Shown here piece after piece: positions 1 to 6,357 of a stretch of DNA of 6,650 nucleotides. The DNA lies in the NCBI GenBank assembly GCA_013297545.1, contig JAAFHH010000171.1, positions 1 to 6,650 of the forward strand. The letters are read 5' to 3'. Origin of the DNA: Alphaproteobacteria bacterium (GTDB lineage Bacteria > Pseudomonadota > Alphaproteobacteria > Elsterales > Elsteraceae). Position 1 is the stretch's first letter, and each line of letters opens with the position of its first letter. Under the pieces are notes generated by a model that saw only the letters and a program-made list of their open reading frames with translations, was not told the origin of the DNA and did no database searches. Made by a program: the position numbers and the translations under genes.

Positions 1-723
1 CATCGCTTCGACCGCGACCACCCGCTCGATCCCGCCGTGTTCGCGTCCGCGACCCATATCTTGAGTTCGGTGCCGCCGGATGAGGCGGGCGACCCGGTGC
101 TCGATTGCCATGGGGCAGATCTCGCGGCCTTGACGCCGCAGTGGGTCGGCTACCTCTCGACCACTGGTGTGTACGGCGACCACCAGGGCGGCTGGGTCGA
201 TGAGACCACGCCACTCACCCCCGCCGGCCCGCGCCAAGCACGCCGGGTGACCGCGGAGGCGGGTTGGGCCGCCCTCGGCCTGCCGCTGCACCGGTTTCGC
301 TTGGCCGGCATCTATGGTGCTCATCGTTCTGCGATCGAAACAGTGCGCTCTGGCCGGGCGCAACGGGTGGTGAAGCCGGGCCAAGTGTTCGCGCGCATCC
401 ACGTCCACGACATCGCGTCGGCGCTCGAGGCATCGTTCGCGCGGCCGAACCCGGGGGCGGTCTACAACCTCGCCGATGATGAGCCGGCCCCGCCGCAAGA
501 CGTGATCACCTACGCGTGCGCGCTCTTAGGCGTGGCGCCGCCGCCGGAAGTGGCGTTTGCGGATGCTGAGTTGAGCGCGATGGCGCGCAGCTTTTATGCC
601 GAATCAAAGCGGGTCTCGAACCGGCGGCTGCGCGAAGAGTTGGGGGTCGACCTCGCCTACCCAACCTACCGGGAGGGGTTGGCCGCCTGCCTCAGCGCGC
701 TTGCGGGCGAAAGCCGAGGTTGA
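1..723 (+). CDS. YeeZ-like NAD(P)-dependent SDR family protein (5' end outside window)
   Basis: The frame is open to the first base, so the gene begins upstream; 240 residues remain. The GTG at base 37 is internal, because the family pattern continues before it. Visible blocks (window residue numbers): THILSSVPPDEAGDPVL at 18-34, GYLSTTGVYGD at 50-60, WVDE at 65-68, RLAGIYG at 100-106, RIHVHDIA at 132-139, YNLADDEPAP at 155-164 and SFYAESKRVSN at 197-207, ending PTYREGLA. This is the extended, atypical SDR fold of the YeeZ group (about 280 residues). The N-terminal Rossmann GxxGxxG motif is missing only because of the window edge. The usual catalytic YxxxK is not seen where expected, where the sequence reads GPRQARR (76-82), as is common in this group. 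Substrate unknown; a nucleotide-sugar epimerase/dehydratase-like role is inferred from the fold only. It converges on the - strand gene and overlaps its 3' end by 32 bases. Confidence 0.9.
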   Translation, partial: HRFDRDHPLDPAVFASATHILSSVPPDEAGDPVLDCHGADLAALTPQWVGYLSTTGVYGDHQGGWVDETTPLTPAGPRQARRVTAEAGWAALGLPLHRFRLAGIYGAHRSAIETVRSGRAQRVVKPGQVFARIHVHDIASALEASFARPNPGAVYNLADDEPAPPQDVITYACALLGVAPPPEVAFADAELSAMARSFYAESKRVSNRRLREELGVDLAYPTYREGLAACLSALAGESRG

Positions 724-2287
724 CGCCTTCTTTCAGCAGGAACTGGATCGTCGGCACCCGGGCAAGATCGAAGCTCGGCTTCAAGGTGGAGCCGGCGCCG
801 CCGCCGCGCGACATCGCGTCATCGGCCTTGCGCAGCAGATCGGCCAAGAACTCGATCATGCGCTTGTCGACCATCTTGATGTTGGTGAGCCAAGTCTGCG
901 CGTCTTCCAAGGTCATCCGCCCGGATTTGACTTCTTGCGCCAGCTTCGGATGTGCGTCCTTTAGGGAGGTGAGATCCATCACCGTCAAGTTGTAGCGGTT
1001 CGGGATCTTGGCCAGCACGGTCATGGTGTCGATGAACGACAAGCCGAACAACAGCTTCTTCAAGCATTCCGGTCGGTTGTGCAGCACCGCCAAGTGCCAC
1101 ATCGTGTTGCCGCGGGCGTCTTGCTGCAGCAACAGCGACAGCGCTGGATTGGCCGATGCCGGCGACGCCTTGTCGACGATGATCACTTCGCGGTCGGTGC
1201 CGCCCTTCATGTTGCGGCGCGCAATCGCCACTTCTTCCAGGCGCAGCAGGCCAAGGATCTGGCTCAAGTAATTAGCGCGGTCGCCAATCACCGCCTTCAT
1301 GGCGCAATTCTGGAACACTTTGGAGCGCTTGCCGAGCCGACGGTACATGTAGATCTGCTGGTTGGCGCGCGCTTCTTGCACATCACCGGCAGCAATCGCC
1401 AGGTTCTGTTCTTCGGCGCAGACCTGCAACAGGCGCAGCATTTCGCCGAGCAGGTCTTTGTAGTCGGTCTCAACCAAGCGCATCAGCAAGGTTTCTGCCC
1501 GGCGCCCGCCGACATATTCGAAAAAGGCCCGGCCCAAGCGATTGCGCGCATCGCGCTCCGAGCGCGGCGACAGCACGTCGGCCAGCATGGTGCGGGTGAG
1601 CTTGCCTTCGTTTTCAGTCAGGTCCGAGCCAAAGATCCCGACGACGATTTCCGCCTTCAGGGTTGGATTGGCCGCGATCCGCTCGGGGAAGGAGGCCTCG
1701 ATTTCATCGAGCGTGACAGTCTTTGCCGCCAACAGCGCGTTGATCGAGTTCCACTTGACGTCCGGCACCAGCAAGCGGCCGAGCGGGCTTTCGTCATCGT
1801 TGTTCTTGCGGCAATAGTCGACTTCCAGCTTGATCAGAATGCGCGCGATCGACAGCGTCTCGTCGTCTTCCGAGCGGCGCAGATTTTCCGCCAGATAGTG
1901 CCAGATGTCTGAACCCTGGCCATCGATATGGTTCAAGAACGCAACCACCGGCCCGGCTGAGGTCGATTCCGCATACTGCAAGCAGGTCTCCGCGACACCC
2001 AGCGCCATGCTGGTGTCCCAGCGGGAGAGCACGAATTGCAGGTAGTTCTCGCCGTTGATGCCGCGCGCACTGAAGAACTGTTCCTGGCTGATGTCGAGCC
2101 GGATCCATTGTTGCAGGAACGAGGCGAGCGAGCCGGTGCGCTTGGCGTAGCGCGAACGGATTTCCTCATCCAGCGCTGAGATGGCGGCACTGGCCTCGAC
2201 GCGGGCGCGCAAAGGCGCGTGGTCTTGGAGATCGAGCGACACGACGGCTGAGCACACCCTGCCAAACGGGGGGTCGGATACCCCCAT
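692..2287 (-). CDS. Unrecognised 531-residue protein with ankyrin-like segments
   Basis: I do not recognise this family. The protein is predicted soluble: no signal peptide or membrane helix is evident, and it is rich in amphipathic helices. Two stretches resemble ankyrin repeats. Residues 389-414 contain DARGNTMWHLAVLHNRPE followed by CLKKLLF, close to the D-x-x-G-x-T-x-x-H-L-A consensus. Residues 121-171 contain DGQGSDIWHYLAEN, then ARILIKLEVDY and NNDDESPLGRLL, like one and a half degenerate repeats. The C-terminus (IQFLLKEGVN, 514-523) also resembles a repeat end. The middle (about 180-370) is helical without a motif I can name. A scaffold or protein-binding role is inference. The start is uncertain: the ATG at 2287 has AGG directly against it, leaving poor Shine-Dalgarno spacing, and GTG codons at 2257 and 2242 are alternatives; the last would begin SLDLQDHAPL. 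It lies 84 bases after the small gene coupled to gapR. Its C-terminal codons overlap the convergent SDR gene. Codon use matches its neighbours. Confidence 0.85.
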   Translation of the reverse strand: MGVSDPPFGRVCSAVVSLDLQDHAPLRARVEASAAISALDEEIRSRYAKRTGSLASFLQQWIRLDISQEQFFSARGINGENYLQFVLSRWDTSMALGVAETCLQYAESTSAGPVVAFLNHIDGQGSDIWHYLAENLRRSEDDETLSIARILIKLEVDYCRKNNDDESPLGRLLVPDVKWNSINALLAAKTVTLDEIEASFPERIAANPTLKAEIVVGIFGSDLTENEGKLTRTMLADVLSPRSERDARNRLGRAFFEYVGGRRAETLLMRLVETDYKDLLGEMLRLLQVCAEEQNLAIAAGDVQEARANQQIYMYRRLGKRSKVFQNCAMKAVIGDRANYLSQILGLLRLEEVAIARRNMKGGTDREVIIVDKASPASANPALSLLLQQDARGNTMWHLAVLHNRPECLKKLLFGLSFIDTMTVLAKIPNRYNLTVMDLTSLKDAHPKLAQEVKSGRMTLEDAQTWLTNIKMVDKRMIEFLADLLRKADDAMSRGGGAGSTLKPSFDLARVPTIQFLLKEGVNLGFRPQAR

Positions 2288-2371
2288 CCTGTGCAGAGTT
2301 TATCGGACTGCCGCGCGGAAGCGAATAGATCAATCCGCTGCTAAGCGCGAAATTCGCCCATCCGATCGCGG
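2288..2371 (-). other. 84-base gap before the ankyrin-like gene
   Basis: The gap contains no gene and no clear hairpin with a T run, so I see no intrinsic terminator for the small gene. On the - strand there are an AT-richer TTGATCTATTC and a GATAAACT just before the ATG at 2287. The spacing (about 23 bases between TTGATC and GATAAA) is too long for a good sigma-70 promoter. The downstream gene may be read through from gapR or may have a weak promoter of its own; the sequence does not decide. Confidence 0.3.
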
Positions 2372-2584
2372 TTATGCGATCAGCGACAACACTCTGAGCG
2401 AGGTGGTGCGGCCTTCTTTGAAGGCAAGTGCGCTGGCCTTCGCCTGCGTGCTGGCGGCACCCAGCGCCAGGATCGCGGCCGGCCGGTCGTCGGGGCCCGC
2501 CTCTGACACGGTGATCGCCGCCCGCTTGGCGGTGGTGAGCGCGGTTAGCGTCGCACTGGCCGAGATCCGCAGCAGGTCGGTCAT
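2372..2584 (-). CDS. Small alanine-rich protein (70 aa) coupled to gapR, unknown function
   Basis: I chose the ATG at 2584-2582, which overlaps the gapR stop as TGATG, a classic translational coupling arrangement. A GTG one codon upstream (2587) is possible but adds only one residue. The 70-residue product begins MTDLLRISASATL and ends TTSLRVLSLIA. It has 17 alanines, many Thr and Ser, no cysteine, no obvious signal peptide and no membrane segment. It is probably helical in the middle (PAAILALGAASTQAKASALA). Codons are strongly G/C-ending like the neighbours, which supports real coding. I recognise no domain. Position suggests it is co-expressed with the nucleoid protein GapR; any functional link is inference. 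It could be a lineage-specific small protein or, less likely, a spurious frame. Confidence 0.65.
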   Translation of the reverse strand: MTDLLRISASATLTALTTAKRAAITVSEAGPDDRPAAILALGAASTQAKASALAFKEGRTTSLRVLSLIA

Positions 2585-2847
2585 CACGCGTCTCCCCCAT
2601 CGGGCAGCATGCCAAGGGCTTGGCGGTAGAGATCGAGCAAGGTTTCCTGCTCTTCCACATCCGCCCGGTCCATTTTGCGCAGTTTTATCACCTGGCGCAG
2701 AATCTTGACATCGAAACCATTGCCCTTGGCTTCGGCGAAAATGTCGCGAATGTCGTCGGCGAGGGCTTTTTTCTCCTCCTCCAGACGCTCGATCCGCTCA
2801 ACGATGCTCTTCAGCTGGTCTGCTGCAATACCACCAACGTCCGCCAT
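2584..2847 (-). CDS. gapR: GapR family nucleoid-associated protein (DUF2312)
   Basis: This is an 87-residue DUF2312 protein, the family of Caulobacter GapR. It begins MADVGGIAADQLKSIVERIE, followed by a charged helix (RLEEEKKALADDIRDIFAEA, 21-40). The signature comes next: KGNGFDVKILRQVIKLRKMD (41-60), then EEQETLLDLYRQALGM (65-80). Length and order are those of the whole family. Known for the family: GapR is a chromosome-binding protein that recognises overtwisted, positively supercoiled AT-rich DNA ahead of replication and transcription and stimulates type II topoisomerases. The same role is inferred here. The basic residues around 48-62 fit DNA contact, and the long N-terminal helix fits oligomerisation. 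The ATG at 2847 is preceded by GGAAGG with 8 bases of spacing, and that site lies within a long inverted repeat. The next gene starts inside its stop codon. Confidence 0.95.
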   Translation of the reverse strand: MADVGGIAADQLKSIVERIERLEEEKKALADDIRDIFAEAKGNGFDVKILRQVIKLRKMDRADVEEQETLLDLYRQALGMLPDGGDA

Positions 2848-2850
2848 ACC

Positions 2851-2885
2851 GGGTGCCTTCCCTTAAGAGAAATCGGCCGGCACCC
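2851..2885 (-). promoter_or_regulatory. Inverted repeat covering the gapR ribosome binding site
   Basis: In the - strand sense, GGGTGCC (2885-2879) pairs perfectly with GGCACCC (2857-2851), which ends 3 bases before the gapR ATG. Inside, separated by a 7-base bulge on one side, is a near-perfect palindrome TTCTCTTAAGGGAA (2871-2858), with 6 of 7 base pairs matched. The Shine-Dalgarno AAGGGAAGG sits in the 3' half. As RNA this could fold into a hairpin hiding the ribosome binding site. As DNA the palindrome could be an operator, possibly for a dimeric regulator. There is no T run, so it is not an intrinsic terminator. The pairing is read directly; the regulatory role is inference. Confidence 0.5.
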
Positions 2886-2908
2886 TAGCGGCTCAGGCCC
2901 CGCTCTGG

Positions 2909-3838
2909 CTAGCCGTCTGCGTTGATGCGGGCGACGATTTCCTTCAGCTGCGCTTCGCAGGTGTCGTTCTGGACCTGGCAGGTACCAGCCGCCGCATGGC
3001 CGCCGCCGCCGTATTCCAGCATCAACGGGCCGATGTCGGTTTTGGAGGAGCGATCGATGATCGATTTGCCAACCGCGAATACCGTGTTCTGCTTCTGCAC
3101 GCCCCACAGCACGTGGATCGAGATGTTCTGTTCCGGGAACATCGCGTAGATCATGAAGCGGTTGCCAGCATAGATCGGGTCTTCGTTGCGCAGATCGAGC
3201 ACCACGCAGTTGCCGTGCACGGTCGCACAGCGCTTGATCTGTTCTTTGAACAAGGCTTCTTGTTCAAAGTAGAGATCGACGCGTTGCTTCACATCGGTCA
3301 GCTCGAGGATCTTTTCGATCGGCTTTTCAGCGCAGTAATCGATCAGATCCATCATCAGCTGGTAGTTGGAAATCCGGAAGGTGCGGAAGCGGCCAAGGCC
3401 GGTGCGCGCATCCATCAGGAAGTTCAACAGCGTCCAACCCTTCGGATGCAGAATGTCATCGATCGAGTATTGCGCGCTGTCGCCCTGGTCCACCGCGTCG
3501 ATCATATCGTCCGGGATGGTCAGGAACTGCATCTTGCCGCCGTAGTAGTTATAGATCACCCGCGCGGCGGACGGCGCGTCAGGATCGATGATGTGATTGT
3601 CGCGTTTGCCAACCCGCAGCGTTTCCGACAGGTGGTGGTCGAACGCCAGGTGGCAGCCCTCGACATAGGGCAGGTTCGTGGTGATGTCGCGGTTGGTGAT
3701 CGGCACCAGACCGTCTTGCATGTCCTTCGGGTGCACGAATTTGATCTCGTCGATCATGTCGAGATCTTTCAACAACACCGCACACACCAGACCGTCGAAA
3801 TCCGACCGGGTGACCAGGCGATACTTTTGCTGAGACAT
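2909..3838 (-). CDS. DHH family phosphoesterase
   Basis: This 309-residue protein has the two-part DHH/DHHA1 architecture. Metal-binding motifs in the N-terminal domain are SDFDG (D13, D15), FDHHLSE with D67-H68-H69, and DAVDQGDS (114-121, with D114, D117 and D120). The C-terminal substrate domain carries YGGGGHAAAGT (276-286), the glycine-rich DHHA1 loop with H281. Members cleave phosphoester or phosphoanhydride bonds with Mn2+ and include NrnA-type nanoRNases/pAp phosphatases, RecJ and exopolyphosphatase-like proteins. Database entries of this subgroup are often called exopolyphosphatase, but the sequence does not fix the substrate. Motif I reads TRSDFDG rather than the NrnA-style H-x-x-P-D-G-D. 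The protein is cytoplasmic, with no signal peptide. The ATG at 3838 is preceded by GGGAG about 10 bases upstream. It sits alone between tag (68-base gap) and gapR (61-base gap). Confidence 0.9.
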   Translation of the reverse strand: MSQQKYRLVTRSDFDGLVCAVLLKDLDMIDEIKFVHPKDMQDGLVPITNRDITTNLPYVEGCHLAFDHHLSETLRVGKRDNHIIDPDAPSAARVIYNYYGGKMQFLTIPDDMIDAVDQGDSAQYSIDDILHPKGWTLLNFLMDARTGLGRFRTFRISNYQLMMDLIDYCAEKPIEKILELTDVKQRVDLYFEQEALFKEQIKRCATVHGNCVVLDLRNEDPIYAGNRFMIYAMFPEQNISIHVLWGVQKQNTVFAVGKSIIDRSSKTDIGPLMLEYGGGGHAAAGTCQVQNDTCEAQLKEIVARINADG

Positions 3839-3870
3839 GTGCGGCGCGCTCCCTGCTGCGTTGCGGCCGG

Positions 3871-3899
3871 ATGGTTCGCCAAAACCCCGGCGGTTGCAA
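3871..3899 (-). promoter_or_regulatory. Possible sigma-70 promoter for the DHH gene
   Basis: In the gap after tag, the - strand has TTGCAA (3899-3894) and AACCAT (3876-3871) separated by exactly 17 bases. The -35 box matches 4 of 6 consensus positions including TTG; the -10 box is weak (3 of 6). It lies about 33 bases before the ATG, a sensible distance. The gap otherwise shows no terminator with a T run. This is a weak candidate only. Confidence 0.25.
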
Positions 3900-3906
3900 G
3901 CGTCGG

Positions 3907-4461
3907 TTAGCGCCAGTCGGAAAAGCCGGCCTGTTCTGCCGCGCGCCAGGCGGTCGGAACGCTCGCCGCGGGGGCCGAACAGTCGGCCGCGTGGGCACCG
4001 GGCAGGTAGCCGAGGCTGAGCAGAAACTCCCCCACGATCTCGCCGCCGGTGAAGCGGAAGGTCTGCTTGAACAGTTTCACCCAGGCCGGCTTGCCGCGCG
4101 GGTGATGGCGATCAATCCAGGCCGCGAACCCGCCCTCGGCGCGCACCGTCTGGATCACTCGGGCATTGTGCACGATCGCCTGCAACTTCAGGCGGTTGCG
4201 GATCACGCGCGCGTCCTGCATCAGCGCCTCGATGCGCTCAGGCGTGTAAGCAGCAATCGTATCGACATCGAATTGATCTAGGGCAACGTTCATACCGGCC
4301 CGGCGCTTCAGCACCAGTTCCCAGGAGAGGCCGGCCTGAAAGATCTCCAGGCACAGGCGCTCGAACAGCAAGCGTTCCTCGCGGATGGCCACGCCATATT
4401 CGTGGTCGTGGTAGGCTTGGTGCACCGGATGATCCCGGGCGACGGCGCAGTAGCTGCTCAC
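3907..4461 (-). CDS. tag: DNA-3-methyladenine glycosylase I
   Basis: This is a 184-residue Tag-type glycosylase, which removes 3-methyladenine from alkylated DNA and starts base-excision repair. Residues aligning with E. coli Tag are visible. The zinc site is C5, H18, H157 and C161 (YCAV near the start, AYHDHEYG, and HAADC near the end). The base pocket is Y17, E39 and W47 in LEIFQAGLSW (38-47). The middle DARVIRNRLKLQAIVHNAR (83-101) matches the family helix-hairpin-helix region. I chose the GTG at 4461, giving MSSYCAV; the frame is open further upstream (to 4524), but that part has no family similarity and would overlap the preceding gene by 67 bases. With this start, GTGA overlaps the stop of the preceding gene by four bases, as in translational coupling. 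The N-terminus has CAV where E. coli has CGW, and the C-terminus runs about 20 residues past the zinc site. No Ada box or other damage-response site is visible. Confidence 0.9.
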   Translation of the reverse strand: MSSYCAVARDHPVHQAYHDHEYGVAIREERLLFERLCLEIFQAGLSWELVLKRRAGMNVALDQFDVDTIAAYTPERIEALMQDARVIRNRLKLQAIVHNARVIQTVRAEGGFAAWIDRHHPRGKPAWVKLFKQTFRFTGGEIVGEFLLSLGYLPGAHAADCSAPAASVPTAWRAAEQAGFSDWR

Positions 4462-5486
4462 CGCAGCGCTGCCACCGCCTGATTGAGCCGCTCCAGCACG
4501 CCGGCCAGCGAGAAACGCCGCCAAGACGGATCGGCCGGACAGAACGCGTCTTGCGCCTCTGCCGCCCAGCGCTGACCCAGGGTCGTGCCGTCGATGCCAT
4601 GGTGCATGGCGTAGGTCGACCGGCGGATCACCGACACCGGGCGCTCATCCGCATAGGTGCCGCATTCCGTCAGGCTTGCGATCGTGGTGCGATCGGGGAA
4701 TGCGCGGCGCAGCGAGGAGATCACGAGGCCCGGCACCCCCGTCGGGTCGCCAAACCGTGGCCGGTCGGCCATCACGAACGCCTCGGCACCCGGGAACCAG
4801 CTGCGCGCGATGCCGCTGGCGGCGGGTTCGGCCACGAACATCTCGGTCACCGCCCACGGGCCAGCGCCGGTGTGCAGGTCGAGCAGCTGGATTGTGCCGG
4901 CTTGGCCACCCTCGGCCTGGTAGATCGCCTCCAGGGTGCGGCGCGACCAGGTCGGTTGATGGCCGCCAAAAAAGCTACCGCGCGGGTTCTCATACTGGCC
5001 GGCGTGCACGGCTTGGCGCAGCGGCAGTGTCGTCGTCAGGTGTGCCACCGGCAGATCGGGCCAGCTCTCCGGGTCGACCTCGGCTGCGAGGCGCTGGTAG
5101 AGCGGGTTTTCCGGCAGCGGCTCGCTGAAATCGATGAAGTTGCGGTTCATGTCGACGCCGTCTTCGGTCACCCGGCGGCGCCACGCAAAACCGTGCGGGT
5201 TGAGCGCGTGGATCAGCACGATTGCGAGATCGGGGCCAGGCGGCGGTAGGCTTTCGACAAAGGCAAGCTGGGCGGCGGAACCCAGCATGCCCTCCAGCCC
5301 ATGGGTGCTGGAATTGACGATCAGCAACCGCGCAGCACTCGTGGACCCCAAGCGGTAGACGTCGGTCGCAAGGGCTTCGCCGGCCGGCCCCTGCAATGGG
5401 TGCGGGTAGCGGGTGTGACGCCAGCTCGATGCTGCCGCGTGCAGACGGGCGGCGGCGGTCGTGTAGTCGTGCGAAAACGCGCTCAA
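4458..5486 (-). CDS. DUF2817 / M14-like zinc metallopeptidase family protein
   Basis: This 342-residue protein has the carboxypeptidase A-like active site. NSSTHGLEG holds the zinc ligands H62 and E65, GVDMNRNF has N114-R115 for the substrate carboxylate, LLDLHTGAGPWA supplies the third ligand H205, and SLTECGTY supplies the general base E274. The order and spacing match M14 peptidases, and the pattern is that of DUF2817. Hydrolysis of a peptide or amide bond at a C-terminal residue is inferred; the true substrate is not known. There is no signal peptide, so it is probably cytoplasmic, unlike secreted digestive relatives. The start is TTG at 5486, embedded as TTGA in the pheA stop, with AGGGGGG six bases upstream. 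No other ATG or GTG lies near the N-terminus, which favours this rare start. The stop overlaps the start of tag by four bases. Co-transcription with pheA and tag is likely. Confidence 0.88.
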   Translation of the reverse strand: MSAFSHDYTTAAARLHAAASSWRHTRYPHPLQGPAGEALATDVYRLGSTSAARLLIVNSSTHGLEGMLGSAAQLAFVESLPPPGPDLAIVLIHALNPHGFAWRRRVTEDGVDMNRNFIDFSEPLPENPLYQRLAAEVDPESWPDLPVAHLTTTLPLRQAVHAGQYENPRGSFFGGHQPTWSRRTLEAIYQAEGGQAGTIQLLDLHTGAGPWAVTEMFVAEPAASGIARSWFPGAEAFVMADRPRFGDPTGVPGLVISSLRRAFPDRTTIASLTECGTYADERPVSVIRRSTYAMHHGIDGTTLGQRWAAEAQDAFCPADPSWRRFSLAGVLERLNQAVAALR

Positions 5487-6346
5487 TTGCCGCCCCCCTG
5501 GCTTGCGCGGTAGGGGCTCGCGCGGAATACGCCGAGCACTTTTACCTCGCGGGTGAAAAACCGCAGCTCCTCCAGTGCCAGGCGCATAGAGCGCTGGTCC
5601 GGGTGGCCATCGGCATCAACAAAGAACTGCGCGGACACGAAGCGCCCATCGACGATGTAGCTCTCCAGCCGCGACAAATTGATGCCGTTGGTCGCAAACC
5701 CACCGAGCGCTTTGTAGAGCGAGGCTGGCACGTTGCGGACTCGGAACAACAGGCTGGTGATCGCCGGCCCCTCCTCCATCTCCGGCACTTCGGCGACGCG
5801 GGACAGCACGACAAAGCGCGTGGTGTTGTTCGGGTCGTCTTGGATTGACCGGCGCAGCACCTCCAGGCCGAACAAGGAGCCCGCGAGTTCGGACGCGATC
5901 GCTGCTTCGGCCGGATCGCCCGCCTTGGCCACCAGCTCGGCGGCGGTTGCGTTGTCGGGGGCGGAGATCGTCTCCAGGCCAAGGTCGCGAATCGTGCGCC
6001 GGCACTGCATCAGGCTCTGGGCGTGGCTGCGTACCCGGCTGAGGCCCGCGATCGTGGCACCCTTCGGCGCCAGCAGCATGTGGTCAACCGGTTGAAAATG
6101 TTCGGCGACAATGTGCAGCCCGGAATTCGGCAGCAGGTGATGCACGTCGGCCACGCGGCCGGCCTGGCTGTTCTCGATCGGGATCACGGCGCGGTCGGCA
6201 TTGCCTTCGCCAACGGCGGCGAACGCGTCTTCAAAGCTGCGGCAGGCAAGGGTCGACGCGTCTGGAAACACCGCGCGGGCGGCGAGGTCGGAATAGGATC
6301 CGGGCTGACCCAGAAACGCGACGCGGCGCACGAAATCGGCAGTCAT
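5483..6346 (-). CDS. pheA: Prephenate dehydratase
   Basis: This 287-residue protein converts prephenate to phenylpyruvate in phenylalanine synthesis, in the cytoplasm. The PDT domain spans about 7-182: VAFLGQPGSYSDLAA (9-23), VIPIENSQAGRV (54-65) and the catalytic TTRF (175-178). An ACT regulatory domain follows at about 195-275, with LLFRVRNVPASLYKALGGFA (199-218) and GINLSRLESY (221-230). ACT domains of this kind bind phenylalanine for feedback inhibition. The usual ESRP motif reads ESYI here, a form seen in alphaproteobacterial enzymes. There is no chorismate mutase domain, so it is the monofunctional type; pheA is used as the customary symbol. I chose the ATG at 6346 because AAGGA stands 7 bases upstream. 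A TTG at 6361 would add five residues, and that Shine-Dalgarno would then lie inside the gene. The Shine-Dalgarno is immediately next to the kdsB stop, so the two are probably co-transcribed. Confidence 0.95.
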   Translation of the reverse strand: MTADFVRRVAFLGQPGSYSDLAARAVFPDASTLACRSFEDAFAAVGEGNADRAVIPIENSQAGRVADVHHLLPNSGLHIVAEHFQPVDHMLLAPKGATIAGLSRVRSHAQSLMQCRRTIRDLGLETISAPDNATAAELVAKAGDPAEAAIASELAGSLFGLEVLRRSIQDDPNNTTRFVVLSRVAEVPEMEEGPAITSLLFRVRNVPASLYKALGGFATNGINLSRLESYIVDGRFVSAQFFVDADGHPDQRSMRLALEELRFFTREVKVLGVFRASPYRASQGGGN

Positions 6347-6357
6347 AGCCCGGTCCT

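Noticed and set aside
1079..1912. Long + strand open frame (277 codons) opposite the ankyrin-like gene
   Set aside because: It is a high-GC antisense shadow: no recognisable domain, and it is rich in His, Gln, Arg and Ala as expected from the complement of real codons. The - strand frame has plausible protein features.
2372..2584. Resemblance of the small protein's start (ISAS...) to flagellar rod protein N-termini
   Set aside because: The match is only a few residues, and the asparagine-rich signature of rod/hook proteins is absent.
3839..3906. Intrinsic terminator after tag
   Set aside because: Only a 4-bp stem (CGCC/GGCG) around a GGGGTTTT loop and no following T run; too weak to call.
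2996..3910. Long + strand open frame (304 codons) opposite the DHH gene
   Set aside because: The - strand encodes an unmistakable DHH phosphoesterase with all motifs; the + frame is its complement and has no domain.
4462..4524. N-terminal extension of the tag gene to 4524
   Set aside because: The 21 extra residues show no Tag similarity and lie over the coding sequence of the preceding gene; the GTG at 4461 gives the family N-terminus.
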